Shown: in pieces, positions 24,842 through 33,741 of the stretch
Numbering within the stretch: position 1 is the stretch's first letter
Layout: each line of letters begins with the position of its first letter
Assembly: GCF_012932915.1 (NCBI RefSeq)
Contig: NZ_VCQU01000010.1
Span: 62,001-126,000 of the forward strand
Direction: 5' to 3'
Length of the DNA: 64,000 nt
Source of the DNA: Antrihabitans stalactiti
GTDB taxonomy: Bacteria; Actinomycetota; Actinomycetes; Mycobacteriales; Mycobacteriaceae
Program-made: the position numbers and the translations under genes
The notes under the pieces: model-generated
Database searches by the model: none
The model's input: only the letters and a program-made list of their open reading frames with translations
Told to the model about the DNA's origin: nothing

Positions 24842-25534
24842 ATGCAGACGGAAATCAGTTGCGGACCTGCGTTCGCATTCGCCGAAATCGCTGTTCCGCC
24901 AGGTGGATCGGTGCGGGTCGAGGCAGGCGCGATGGCGATGATGCGGGGCGATGTCTCGACCACGACGTCGACGAGTGGTGGCTTCTTGAAAGGGCTACGC
25001 CGCTCTCTGGGAGGGGCGAGTTTCTTCGTCAACGACTTCACCAGCCAACGCGGGGGACTCGTCGGGGTTGCAGGCACGCTCCCCGGCGACCTGGTTCAGA
25101 CGTCTGTCGCCGGCGGAACGGCGCTGCTCGTGCAGTCCGGCTGTTGGCTGGCCTCCGATCCGACCGTCGACGTCGACTCGAAATGGGGCGGGAGCAAAGG
25201 CCTTTTCAGTGGCGCGGGTTTGGTCCTGCTGCGGTGCAGCGGAAACGGCGACATCCTGCTGTCGAGCTACGGCGCAATCCGGTCGTTCACACTGGCCCCT
25301 GGCGAACCCATCACGCTCGAGTCCGGTCACGTTGTCGCGTTCGACGAGTCGGTGCAGTACCGCATTCGCAAGGCGGGTGGTTGGAAGTCGACGATTCTCG
25401 GTGGAGGTGGCATCGTCACCGAGTTCACCGGCCCGGGTCGGGTGTGGATGCAGACCCGAAGCGCGACGGACCTCGTCGATTGGCTTCGTTCCCGGCTGCC
25501 GTCGAACAGCGGTAACAACGAGGCCTCGTCATAA
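24842..25534 (+). CDS. AIM24 / TIGR00266-like protein
   Basis: 230 aa of mostly beta-strand, glycine-rich sequence with the family pattern: VRVEAGAMAMMRGDVSTTTS (about 25-44), SFFVNDFTS, GTALLVQSGCWLASD and a C-terminal FTGPGRVWMQTRS. AIM24 is a mitochondrial inner-membrane protein in yeast; bacterial homologues are cytosolic or membrane-associated with no agreed function. ATG 24842 has GAGAGGTCACC before it. Confidence 0.87.
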   Translation: MQTEISCGPAFAFAEIAVPPGGSVRVEAGAMAMMRGDVSTTTSTSGGFLKGLRRSLGGASFFVNDFTSQRGGLVGVAGTLPGDLVQTSVAGGTALLVQSGCWLASDPTVDVDSKWGGSKGLFSGAGLVLLRCSGNGDILLSSYGAIRSFTLAPGEPITLESGHVVAFDESVQYRIRKAGGWKSTILGGGGIVTEFTGPGRVWMQTRSATDLVDWLRSRLPSNSGNNEASS

Positions 25535-25601
25535 CCGACACAACAGGACCACGTACGAAGTTCTTCACGTCTCCACAGGTAGGTAGGGAATACTGCAACC
25601 T

Positions 25602-26624
25602 GTGCTGACGCACCACTGGATCCGGCTGCGACGACCCCGAGTGCTGCTCACGCTCGCGGTCACAGCGTCGGTGGTCTTGACAGCCTGCTCGGGACTGCGC
25701 TCCGAATCGGATACCGCTGTGGTGAATTCTGCGGCGACTCCTCGGCTCACGCTCGATACGACCGTCAAGTACGGAAATCTGTACAAAGACGGTCTACTGC
25801 CGGTCGGTGACAACAAATATGTTCTCGACCAGGCTCGCGCTGGATATGTTTACGTTTGCCCGAAGTACGCGCACGCCTTGACGACTGCACCGCCGATTGG
25901 TGCGAACGTTCCAGGTCCGTGGTTCAGTGCAGACCGTCAGTGGTACGACCCGAGCAAGAAAGTGCACGTGGAAGGCCACGTACATCACGAGGACGCCGAG
26001 TTTTCCGAAACGGTGGGGCACTCGCACATCATCACCACGAACGACATTCCCCGGTTTCACACCACGGGGGTATTCCCGATCAGCCCGACCGACGTGGCCT
26101 TTTCCTACGACCAGAATCCCAACGAGATCGACGAGCAAAACCTGACGTACGTGCTCCCTGTGGCCCCGAGCTACGGCGAGCCGCAATGCGTCGGCCACGA
26201 GGTCGGCGTCATGTTGTCGGGCGTTGTCCTCTACACCGCGCTCGACGCGACTGGGCGCGATGCCGGTGCTTGGGAGGTGCAGGACGACTGCGACGGTCAC
26301 CCCGAGCTGACGAGCACGTACCACTACCACACGGGCAGCCCCTGCATGCCGACCGCTTCGACCACCGAGGTGCTCGGCTACGCCCTCGACGGGCACCCCA
26401 TCACTGGCGCGAAAATCGATGCCGAAAACGTCCTGACCACGCGCGATCTCGATGAATGCCATGGGATTACGAGCACCGTTAATGTCAACGGTCAATCGGT
26501 CGAGATGTACCACTACGTCCTGACAGCCGACTTCCCGTACACGGTGAGCTGCTTCCGCGGCCGACCGATCGCCTCACCCAGCGTCACCGGTCGAGAGCAC
26601 GAACCACCGCCGTCTCCGCACTAG
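25602..26624 (+). CDS. YHYH-domain lipoprotein
   Basis: 340 aa from GTG 25602. A signal with lipobox LTACSG gives a lipidated Cys around residue 29. The extracytoplasmic part contains the YHYH motif (STYHYHTGSPC, about 233-243) with GYALDGHPITGAKIDAE after it and DECHGI, a His/Cys-rich pattern suggesting metal binding. Function of YHYH proteins is unknown. Its last 41 bp overlap the convergent FAD-monooxygenase gene, so one of the two ends is in an unusual arrangement, but both reading frames look genuine. Confidence 0.82.
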   Translation: MLTHHWIRLRRPRVLLTLAVTASVVLTACSGLRSESDTAVVNSAATPRLTLDTTVKYGNLYKDGLLPVGDNKYVLDQARAGYVYVCPKYAHALTTAPPIGANVPGPWFSADRQWYDPSKKVHVEGHVHHEDAEFSETVGHSHIITTNDIPRFHTTGVFPISPTDVAFSYDQNPNEIDEQNLTYVLPVAPSYGEPQCVGHEVGVMLSGVVLYTALDATGRDAGAWEVQDDCDGHPELTSTYHYHTGSPCMPTASTTEVLGYALDGHPITGAKIDAENVLTTRDLDECHGITSTVNVNGQSVEMYHYVLTADFPYTVSCFRGRPIASPSVTGREHEPPPSPH

Positions 26625-27912
26625 CGGTCAAAGACGGCGCGGGTCGGCGCTTCGCACCGTCGCGGACCGCGGAGGCGATTTCGCTGCCGGTCGCGCGCCA
26701 GAGGTCGGGCCGATCCCGCAGGGCGCGCCAAGCAGCGAGGACGAGACGTCGGGGGTTGAGCAATTGCGCTGGCAGCAATTCGTGGTTCAGCAGCCGAAGC
26801 AGACGCGTCGTGGCCTCGGGGTCGGTGGCGATGTCACGCAGAATGCGGTTGACCAGCGGGGTCGTCGTGCCCGGGGCGCCCATGTCGGATGCAAACAAAT
26901 ACATCGGATACGCGTCTTTGTCGCGCCAGCGCCACCAACGCTGGGTCGCGGCGTCGACAGCAGCGGTATCGGCAAGGTCGTCGGGCAGGTCTTCGGCGAG
27001 GCGCTCGGCCTGCCGCAGAGCGTCGGCGATGCCCTGGGCCGGCGTGAAATCTTTGAAATGTCCGGCGTCGCCGAGCAGTGCCCACCCGGCGCCGGCGGAC
27101 TGCCGGAAGTAGCTGTGCCAGTCGTTCATCACCCGAATCGGTCCGACGCGTCGTGCATCGCCGAGCAGGTCGGCAAGCTCGGACCAGCCGGCGATCCCAG
27201 CGCGGAATGCGGCGTTCCGGTTGGAGTGGAACTCGGCGCGTTGTGCCCAGTCGACTGCGATGCCTGCCATGTACAGACCGGAATCGGTGGGACTGGCAAG
27301 AAAGGCTAGAGCGCCACGGCGACCGAGCCGAAGCCTGCCTTCCCGGTCACCTACCCCTTCGAAATACGCCCACGCCGGCATCCGGCCAGGCGGGCGAACG
27401 TCGTATTCCGCCGCACCGACTGCGGCTGCGACGCTCGAATGACGACCGTCCGCGCCGACGACGAGACGAGCGCCGATCGGGCCACCCTCGGTATCGACGC
27501 CGACAACTCGCCCGTCCTCGACGAGAAGACCGGTCATCTTTGTCCCGGTGCGTACGTCCGCGCCCGCCGTGCCCGCCGCCTCGACCAGTACCGAGTCGAG
27601 CGTGCCTCGCCGAACGCACAGTCCTGGCTGGGTGAACACTGCTTGGTCCAGCGCACCGTCGATACGGACGTCGTCATTGACCAGGGTGAACCGGTCGATT
27701 TTGGGCGCACCGGACGCGAGGACGGTGTCGAGCACGCCGATGCGGTCGAGAATGCCGACACCACACGGCTGGATCACATGGGTCGAGGGCGTGTCCGACG
27801 GAAAGTGCGCCTTGTCCAGCACGCACACGCGTAGCCCACGCCGCGCCAGCAAGACGGCGAACGGCGACCCGGCGCAGCGTGCTCCGACAATCGCGACGTC
27901 GAAATGTTCCAT
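26584..27912 (-). CDS. FAD-dependent monooxygenase (PHBH/geranylgeranyl-reductase-like)
   Basis: 442 aa from the ATG ending at 27912, with GAGGG upstream. FAD-binding VAIVGARCAGSPFAVLLARRG (in parts, 6-26), the DG motif ARLVVGADGRHSSV (about 148-161) and the GD motif WALLGDAGHFKDFTPAQGI (about 284-302). It hydroxylates or reduces a hydrophobic substrate with NAD(P)H. It faces a TetR regulator across a 91-bp gap holding two operator-like repeats. It overlaps the 3' end of the YHYH lipoprotein gene by 41 bp. Confidence 0.88.
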   Translation of the reverse strand: MEHFDVAIVGARCAGSPFAVLLARRGLRVCVLDKAHFPSDTPSTHVIQPCGVGILDRIGVLDTVLASGAPKIDRFTLVNDDVRIDGALDQAVFTQPGLCVRRGTLDSVLVEAAGTAGADVRTGTKMTGLLVEDGRVVGVDTEGGPIGARLVVGADGRHSSVAAAVGAAEYDVRPPGRMPAWAYFEGVGDREGRLRLGRRGALAFLASPTDSGLYMAGIAVDWAQRAEFHSNRNAAFRAGIAGWSELADLLGDARRVGPIRVMNDWHSYFRQSAGAGWALLGDAGHFKDFTPAQGIADALRQAERLAEDLPDDLADTAAVDAATQRWWRWRDKDAYPMYLFASDMGAPGTTTPLVNRILRDIATDPEATTRLLRLLNHELLPAQLLNPRRLVLAAWRALRDRPDLWRATGSEIASAVRDGAKRRPAPSLTASAETAVVRALDR

Positions 27913-27933
27913 CGTGCGTCCCTCCAGCGAAGA

Positions 27934-27983
27934 ACTTACCACTGGTCAGTCTGCACCGATTCTGCAAACTTATCAATGGTCAG
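27934..27983. promoter_or_regulatory. pair of TetR-type operator repeats
   Basis: ACTTACCACTGGTCAG (27934-27949) and ACTTATCAATGGTCAG (27968-27983) are direct repeats with 14 of 16 identities, start-to-start 34 bp. Each contains a partial dyad (ACCA...TGGT). They fill the gap between the FAD-monooxygenase gene and the divergent TetR gene. Confidence 0.7.
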
Positions 27984-28003
27984 ATCCGCGCTATGATCCG
28001 GGG

Positions 28004-28612
28004 ATGACGGCGAGCAAACGGCCCTACCATCACGGCAATCTGCGAGAGGCAGCAATCGAGGCTGCGGTGGCGGAGGTGCAGCGCGTTGGCGCTGCGGGAG
28101 TGAGCATGCGCGAAATCGCACGACGCGCAGGCGTCGCACATTCCGCGCTGGCGTACCAGTTCGGCGACAAGTCGGGGCTGTTCACAGCGGTCGCGACCGA
28201 AGGTTTCCGTCTGGCCGCCGACGCCATCGGCCCCGCGGCGACCGGGCCGGAGGGGTTTCTGCAAGGCGGGATGGCGTACGTCATGTTCGCACTGACGCAT
28301 CCTGGCCACTTCGAAGTGATGTTTCGTGCCGACCTCTACCGTGCGGACGATCCCGACCTGATCGAAGCTCGCGATGCGGCTTTCGCGATCCTCGACGGCA
28401 GTGCCCGCATCAGCCTCTCCGCCAAGCCGGGGGAAGACGTCACCGGTGCGGTGGTCGCCGGCTGGGCACTCTCACACGGGTTCGCGTCGTTGTGGATGAC
28501 GGGAAATCTGCAGGACCGCACCGGCGCCGACCCGGTGCAGTTCGCCGGTCAACTCGCGCGCGGCATCGTCAGGCTCGGCGAACTCGCCCAGCGACAGATC
28601 GACAGTGCCTGA
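28004..28612 (+). CDS. TetR/AcrR family regulator with WHG-type C-terminus
   Basis: 202 aa from ATG 28004 (the frame is open far upstream, but that overlaps the oxidoreductase gene). HTH (about 10-57: HHGNLREAAIEAAVAEV; MREIARRAGVAHSALAYQFGD in parts). The C-terminal domain (GGMAYVMFALTHPGHFEVMFR; GWALSHGFASLWMTGNL) is of the WHG kind. It probably represses itself and the divergent FAD-monooxygenase through the two sites between them. Confidence 0.9.
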   Translation: MTASKRPYHHGNLREAAIEAAVAEVQRVGAAGVSMREIARRAGVAHSALAYQFGDKSGLFTAVATEGFRLAADAIGPAATGPEGFLQGGMAYVMFALTHPGHFEVMFRADLYRADDPDLIEARDAAFAILDGSARISLSAKPGEDVTGAVVAGWALSHGFASLWMTGNLQDRTGADPVQFAGQLARGIVRLGELAQRQIDSA

Positions 28613-28669
28613 TTGTCGTGACCAAAATTCGGGTAGCCGGTCCGCGAGACGTTGTGGGAGGTTGTTTTC

Positions 28670-29434
28670 ATGGAGCATCGGTATCCGCCAGAGGTCGACC
28701 AGGCGCTGAAATCTGTCGCGGAGCGGTACGGTCTGTCGCTCGATTCTGTGCAGAGCCTCTTCTTCGCCGTGGGCAGAGGCGGCGGAAGGATGGCGCAGTT
28801 CTCCATACCGGAACTGGGTGGCAGTGGGCAGTGGATGCTGGGTGGAATGACCATGGTGGGCAACATGTTCGACCATGGGCTCAAGGCGCGAGTTGACGCG
28901 TTGTGCAACGAGTTGGCGACGCTGTGGTCGTCGATGCCTACACCACGGACGGCGGATGCCGCGCGTGACGCGGGGTTCTCGGGTGATCGTTGGTGGCCGG
29001 AGGAGTTGGGTGTGCCCAGCTCGAGCGGTGGCCAGAACGAGACTCGCTACGCGTACTTTCCTCGCGCTCGGCGCCTCGCGATTTCCTCCGCGGGCCGTGT
29101 GACGGTGTACGACACGCTCGAGCACTCCATCGGCGGCGTGTCACAGCAGCAGGGGAGTGGGCCGAGCAGCCTGCAGTTCTCCAGTCAGGTCGGAACGTTC
29201 TCGGTGTCGAGTTTGCCCGTAGTCGAACCCACCGCTGTCGAACCCACCGCTGTCGAACCCACCGCTGAAGCGCCAACGCCTGCGGCTCCGACCGAGCGGG
29301 CGGCGCCCGAATCGGGTATCTCGGCAGATTCGATCATCAGCTCGATCGAAGCCCTTGCCGGACTGCATGCTCGTGGAATCCTCAGCGACGACGAATTCTC
29401 GGCGAAGAAGGCCGAACTGCTCTCCCGGCTGTAG
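28670..29434 (+). CDS. hypothetical protein with C-terminal SHOCT motif
   Basis: 254 aa from ATG 28670, with GGGAGG before it. The body (1-180) is not recognised. A Pro/Thr/Ala-rich linker with three VEPTA repeats follows (about 185-200). The final 40 residues, SIEALAGLHARGILSDDEFSAKKAELLSRL in parts, are a SHOCT short C-terminal helix pair, a module that mediates oligomerisation in many unrelated proteins. No signal peptide or clear membrane segment. Confidence 0.7.
   Translation: MEHRYPPEVDQALKSVAERYGLSLDSVQSLFFAVGRGGGRMAQFSIPELGGSGQWMLGGMTMVGNMFDHGLKARVDALCNELATLWSSMPTPRTADAARDAGFSGDRWWPEELGVPSSSGGQNETRYAYFPRARRLAISSAGRVTVYDTLEHSIGGVSQQQGSGPSSLQFSSQVGTFSVSSLPVVEPTAVEPTAVEPTAEAPTPAAPTERAAPESGISADSIISSIEALAGLHARGILSDDEFSAKKAELLSRL
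29222..29266 (+). repeat. three tandem 15-bp repeats
   Basis: GTCGAACCCACCGCT three times in a row (29222-29236, 29237-29251, 29252-29266), identical, within the SHOCT-protein gene, encoding VEPTA each time. A likely site of length variation between strains. Confidence 0.9.
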
Positions 29435-29449
29435 GTGCCGGGCACGTCG

Positions 29450-29947
29450 TCATCGAACCAGTTCCAGCTTCGGCTTTCCGACATCGGCGAGCGCGGCTGC
29501 CAGGGTCGGGTAGGGATTCAGGGCTGAGGAAAGTCCGGTCACCTCGAGAACGCGGTTGACGCACAGGGTCCCGGCAACCATGAGTACGCGGCGCCCGGTG
29601 AAGCACGCGGCGGCTTGGGCGCCGATCAACGCATCGAGACCGGCCAACCCGAGGAAGGTCATCTCCGAAAGGTCCAGGACAACGGTGCGTTCGCCGGCGC
29701 GGACCTGCCACATCAGCTGAGTGTTGAAGTCCTTCGCATTGGCGAGGTCGACTGCACCGGTCACCTTGATCACTGTGACCCCGGCGGCAATGCGCATGGA
29801 CGAAGAAGCGGTGGGGAGTGGGACGCGATCGCTGCGCATGTGGAATCCCAGGTGGCTGAATCGAGAAGGCGCCAGGGTCTGGGGCGGCGGGAATTTAATC
29901 TCCGACAGTGGTTCAAAACTATCACGGTCAGACAGGTCTGTCTGCAT
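29450..29947 (-). CDS. STAS-domain protein, anti-sigma-factor-antagonist-like, without phospho-serine
   Basis: 165 aa if started at the ATG ending at 29947; an ATG ending at 29839 would give 129 aa and covers the whole domain. The start is undecided because neither has a clear ribosome site. STAS fold (about residues 50-160): VTVIKVTGAVDLANAKDF, TVVLDLSEMTFLGLAGLDALI. The usual D-S-S-G phosphorylation site reads G-L-A-G, so regulation by the standard SpoIIAB-type kinase is unlikely. Divergent from alkB; a functional link is unknown. Confidence 0.75.
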   Translation of the reverse strand: MQTDLSDRDSFEPLSEIKFPPPQTLAPSRFSHLGFHMRSDRVPLPTASSSMRIAAGVTVIKVTGAVDLANAKDFNTQLMWQVRAGERTVVLDLSEMTFLGLAGLDALIGAQAAACFTGRRVLMVAGTLCVNRVLEVTGLSSALNPYPTLAAALADVGKPKLELVR

Positions 29948-30092
29948 CCGAAATCGCTACGGTGACCAGCGTGGCGTCCTCGCCTACAACGTGCGCCGTG
30001 CCGGGTTGGCGCCGCGTAGAGTTAACGGTTACCGACCTAGACCCCGTCGAATCCGTCGACCGAATTGTCGCCGAAACGAATGGGGAATTGTC

Positions 30093-31307
30093 ATGAACAG
30101 CGCAGCCGCCGGGGCGTCCCCGACAGGCGGTGGCGACGGCACGTCGGTGTGGCGTGACCGGAAACGTTATCTGTGGATGCTCAGCCCGCTTGCACCGGCG
30201 ACGGCATTGCTTCCTTCGCAATTGGTGCTGCATACCGGGATGACGGTGTTCTGGTGGTTCGGGCCGATCCTGGTATTCGGCGTGGTGCCGATCCTTGACG
30301 CGGTGGTTGGAGCGGACGGTTCGAATCCGCCTGACGAGATGTACGCCATGCTCTCGCAGGACCGGTTCTACCGGTGGTGCACGTACCTCTTTCTGCCGGT
30401 GATGCTGGTGGGGCTGGTCGTTGCTGCTCACATGTGGTCGAGCGGAGGGCTGAGTGTGGTTGACAGCATTGGCTTGGCAGTCACGGTGGGCCTCGTCAGC
30501 GGCATCGGGATCAACGCCGCCCACGAGCTGGGGCATCGCGTCGAAAAGCTCGAACGCTTGCTGGCGAAGGTGGCGTTGGCGCCGTCGGCTTACGGGCATT
30601 TCTACACCGAGCACAACCGCGGTCACCACGTGAACGTCGCGACGTGGGCGGATCCCGCGTCGGCACGATTCGGCGAAAGTCTGTGGAAGTTCTTGCCGCG
30701 CAGCATCGTCGGAGGCTTGCGTTCGGCCTGGACGCTCGAACGCAACAGGCTCGCTTATCGTGGACGAACGCCTTTCACCGTGCACAACGATGTCCTGCAG
30801 GCATGGGCCCTCAGTGTGCTGCTGTTCTCGACTCTCATTGCGATTTTCGGATGGTCGATCGCGCCCTATCTGGTCGTGCAGGCGGTCGTCGCTTTCACCA
30901 TGCTCGAAACGACGAACTACATCGAGCACTACGGCCTTCGTCGGCGTGTACTGCCGAACGGTCGCCATGAGCGATGCAGTCCGCAGCACAGTTGGAACAG
31001 TGACCGACTACTGACCAACGCGTTCTTGTTCCACTTGCAGCGGCACAGCGACCACCACGCCAACCCCGGTCGGCGATACCAGACTCTGCGCAGCTTCGAT
31101 GACGCCCCGCAACTTCCTGCCGGCTACGCCACGATGATTGTGTTCGCGATGATTCCACCGTTGTGGCGAGCAGTGATGGACCATCGCGTACTCGCGCATT
31201 GCCGCGGCGACGCGCAACGGGTGAACGTAGATCCGCGCCGCCGCGAGCAACTCCACGCTCGCAGCCAGCGCTTCGCTGGACGCGACGAATCTGGTTGTGG
31301 GGCTTAA
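30093..31307 (+). CDS. alkB: alkane 1-monooxygenase (AlkB)
   Basis: 404 aa from ATG 30093; the open frame goes further upstream but into the STAS gene. Six membrane helices with the di-iron histidine boxes: H144-ELG-H148, H174-NRG-H178-H179 and H318-SD-H321-H322, plus the AlkB signature NYIEHYGLRRR (275-285). It hydroxylates terminal carbons of medium- and long-chain alkanes in the membrane and needs rubredoxin and rubredoxin reductase. In rhodococci these usually follow alkB directly; here no rubredoxin gene follows, so electrons must come from elsewhere. Confidence 0.95.
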   Translation: MNSAAAGASPTGGGDGTSVWRDRKRYLWMLSPLAPATALLPSQLVLHTGMTVFWWFGPILVFGVVPILDAVVGADGSNPPDEMYAMLSQDRFYRWCTYLFLPVMLVGLVVAAHMWSSGGLSVVDSIGLAVTVGLVSGIGINAAHELGHRVEKLERLLAKVALAPSAYGHFYTEHNRGHHVNVATWADPASARFGESLWKFLPRSIVGGLRSAWTLERNRLAYRGRTPFTVHNDVLQAWALSVLLFSTLIAIFGWSIAPYLVVQAVVAFTMLETTNYIEHYGLRRRVLPNGRHERCSPQHSWNSDRLLTNAFLFHLQRHSDHHANPGRRYQTLRSFDDAPQLPAGYATMIVFAMIPPLWRAVMDHRVLAHCRGDAQRVNVDPRRREQLHARSQRFAGRDESGCGA

Positions 31308-31440
31308 TGATTTCCCTGACCGGTCCACCACGTCGGCGACCGCCGTCGCCACAAACCGATCGATTGCGGGCGCTGTCGGGCCGGTCCGGGGTCGCGGTCT
31401 GCGAACCGTCTGGTCAGCGTGTGCCGACTAATGTGGGCGC

Positions 31441-32247
31441 ATGCCGGCTTTGCGTGGAAATGGGTCGAGTGAAGCGCGTTCGATCGCGGAATCGTTCGGC
31501 ACGGACGCGCGCCGATACGACCGAGCCCGCCCCCGCTACCCGGATGAGTTGGTAGCGCGAATCGTCGCCGCGAGCCCTGGGCCTGACGTGCTCGACGTCG
31601 GTTGTGGTTCCGGCATCGCAGCGCGGCAGTTCGAGGCCGCGGGCTGTGCGGTGCTCGGCATCGAGCCGGATCCGCGAATGGTCGACTTCGCGCGAGCCAA
31701 GGGCCTGCGCGTCGAGGGAGCAACGTTCGAAGAATGGCAGCCGGCCGGTCGGACGTTCGGCGCGGTCATCGCCGCTCAATCCTGGCACTGGGTCGATCCG
31801 GTCGCCGGTCCACGCAAGGCTGCCCAGGTGCTCAGCTCTGGCGGGAGATTGGCGATCTTCGGGCACGTCTTCGAGCCGCCCATCGAAGTGGCCCAGCCGT
31901 TCGCCGACGCCTACCGGAAGGTGGTGCCTAACTCGCCCTTCGGTGACCTGCCTGCACGACGTCCGCTCGACGTCTACCGGGATGGATATGCGAAGTTCGC
32001 CGAACGAATCCGGGACACCGGACAGTTCGACCACGCCGAACACTGGCAGTTCGATTGGACGCAGCGCTACACCCGCGACCAGTGGCTTGACCTGCTACCC
32101 ACCACCGGTGGCCTGACCCAACTGGGTCAAGGCCAACTGGCCGAGATCCTCGACGCTGTCGGCACGGCCATCGATGCAATGGGTGGACATTTCACGATGG
32201 AGTACTCCACCCTCGCGACCACAGCTGTGCGCGTCGACGCTCCCTAA
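31441..32247 (+). CDS. class I SAM-dependent methyltransferase
   Basis: 268 aa. Motif I VLDVGCGSGIAARQFEAAG (in parts, about 50-63), an acidic residue at GIEPDPRM (about 74-81), then AAQSWHWVDP (about 111-120) as in the YcgJ/UbiE-like Methyltransf_11 group. Substrate unknown. Its stop overlaps the convergent lipoprotein gene by 4 bp. The gap to alkB (133 bp) shows nothing notable. Confidence 0.88.
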   Translation: MPALRGNGSSEARSIAESFGTDARRYDRARPRYPDELVARIVAASPGPDVLDVGCGSGIAARQFEAAGCAVLGIEPDPRMVDFARAKGLRVEGATFEEWQPAGRTFGAVIAAQSWHWVDPVAGPRKAAQVLSSGGRLAIFGHVFEPPIEVAQPFADAYRKVVPNSPFGDLPARRPLDVYRDGYAKFAERIRDTGQFDHAEHWQFDWTQRYTRDQWLDLLPTTGGLTQLGQGQLAEILDAVGTAIDAMGGHFTMEYSTLATTAVRVDAP

Positions 32248-32795
32248 CTGGGGACCTTCGGTCCGACCTTTCTTGCGAGGTCGACTGCGGCGGCGTTCGC
32301 CTCATCGCTGGAGATTTTGAGTACTGCTACCTGCACCGTGTTGGATCTGTTGCCTGCCGGAAATTCGACCTGGCGGCTGCCGAGATACCGCATGCCGTCG
32401 GGGCCTGGGGTGCTGCCGTCGGGGAATCCAGGGTCGGTAGATGGCAGCGTGTTGTTCGGCGCGGTTCCGGGACTGCCGATCTCCAGTGTCACCGATTCGT
32501 ACGTGTCCTGGTTTTCCCACATGCAAGCCCCTGTGCCGGGCGTGGTTGACGTGGGCTTTCCCGGTACCGATGTGCCGAGTAGAGCAGTGATGTCCGCAGC
32601 CGGAATCAATGCACAGGCGTCGATTACGGCGGTGCTCGCAGACGACGCGGGCGCGGACGCCGCCGCGCTCGCGTCACTGATCTTGCTCTCGCTCGAGTTG
32701 TCACTGGATCCGCATGCCGCTACGCAGCACGCGGCCGCGACGAGTACAAGCGGGAACAGTCGATGGGTCTTTGATGGGTCGTTAGGTTCGGTCAT
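32244..32795 (-). CDS. DUF3558-like lipoprotein
   Basis: 183 aa. Signal with lipobox VAACGS (Cys about residue 28), a Ser/Ala-rich linker, and a small domain with three cysteines (DACALIPAADITALLG; GACMWEN) characteristic of the mycobacterial/rhodococcal DUF3558 group. Outer-leaflet protein of unknown function. It overlaps the CPBP gene start-to-stop by 14 bp, so translationally coupled in the ArsR-CPBP operon. Confidence 0.8.
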   Translation of the reverse strand: MTEPNDPSKTHRLFPLVLVAAACCVAACGSSDNSSESKISDASAAASAPASSASTAVIDACALIPAADITALLGTSVPGKPTSTTPGTGACMWENQDTYESVTLEIGSPGTAPNNTLPSTDPGFPDGSTPGPDGMRYLGSRQVEFPAGNRSNTVQVAVLKISSDEANAAAVDLARKVGPKVPS

Positions 32796-33741
32796 GGACC
32801 TTATCCTCGCCGTGCGAGCCGCTCACGCGGGCGGGTTTCATACGACGAGAAACAAGAACGACCCCAATCGCGTACAAGGCCAGCGAAAGCTGTTGCGCCA
32901 CAAGGATCTGCCAGTCGGAGTATGCAGCGCTGATCGTCGCCACATCCGTCACCGACTGGGTATCGGCGAGTCCGGTGGCGGCTCGCGCGAGAAAGAACGG
33001 CGTGTTGGTGGCAACGTGAAACACGATCGCAGCTTCGAGTCCGCCTGTTCGGATGGTCAACCATCCGAGGACGACTCCCCACAGCAGGAGATTGACGAAA
33101 CCCCAACCCGTTCCGAACCCATGAGCGATCGCGAATATCACGCTGGCGGCGGCGATCCCAGGCCACGGCGAACGAAGGTACGCGCCGAACGACTGCACAA
33201 ACCAGCCCCGGAAGGCGAATTCTTCGGCCGCGGCCTGGATCGGGACGATGAGCAGAAGGACGACCGACGCCAGCAACAGGCGATGCCATCCGGCGAACTC
33301 GTGTCCGAGCAGTTCGCTGGCGCGTCCTTCGGGAAGCAGCCACAACACCCCGCCGAGGACCGTTGGCACAACAATCGCTACGCCCAGGCAGGCGAGCAGC
33401 CATCGCCAGCGGAGTCTGCCCAGAACAGAGGACAAGGTCCCGATCGGCCGACGTTGAATCACCCGTGCGGCGAAGAAAACCAAGGGGATCAACGCGGCTA
33501 GCGCGAGCAGTTGCAGCGCAAGGTCGACGAGCGGCTCACGAAACCACAGGACGTCGCCGAAGTCCGAACGCGCGGCCTGGGTGAGCACCGAACCGACGAG
33601 GATATAGCCGACTACGACCACGGCCGTGCCCAAAGGTGGCCGCCACCAGCGGTGCAGAGCTGTCAACGCGAGTCGGTGGTACGGCGTTCCCGGTGGTGGG
33701 CCGACCACTCGCCCTTGCATCTCGTCAGTCACATGGTTCAT
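32782..33741 (-). CDS. CPBP family intramembrane glutamic endopeptidase
   Basis: 319 aa with about eight membrane helices. CPBP/Abi motifs: EEFAFRG (E-E-X3-R, about 168-174), FAIAHG (about 200-205) and the later H-X3-N in FHVATNT. These enzymes cleave in the membrane (CAAX-type) and are used in protein sorting or bacteriocin self-immunity. It sits between ArsR (4-bp ATGA overlap) and a lipoprotein (14-bp overlap), clearly one operon. Confidence 0.9.
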   Translation of the reverse strand: MNHVTDEMQGRVVGPPPGTPYHRLALTALHRWWRPPLGTAVVVVGYILVGSVLTQAARSDFGDVLWFREPLVDLALQLLALAALIPLVFFAARVIQRRPIGTLSSVLGRLRWRWLLACLGVAIVVPTVLGGVLWLLPEGRASELLGHEFAGWHRLLLASVVLLLIVPIQAAAEEFAFRGWFVQSFGAYLRSPWPGIAAASVIFAIAHGFGTGWGFVNLLLWGVVLGWLTIRTGGLEAAIVFHVATNTPFFLARAATGLADTQSVTDVATISAAYSDWQILVAQQLSLALYAIGVVLVSRRMKPARVSGSHGEDKVHDRT

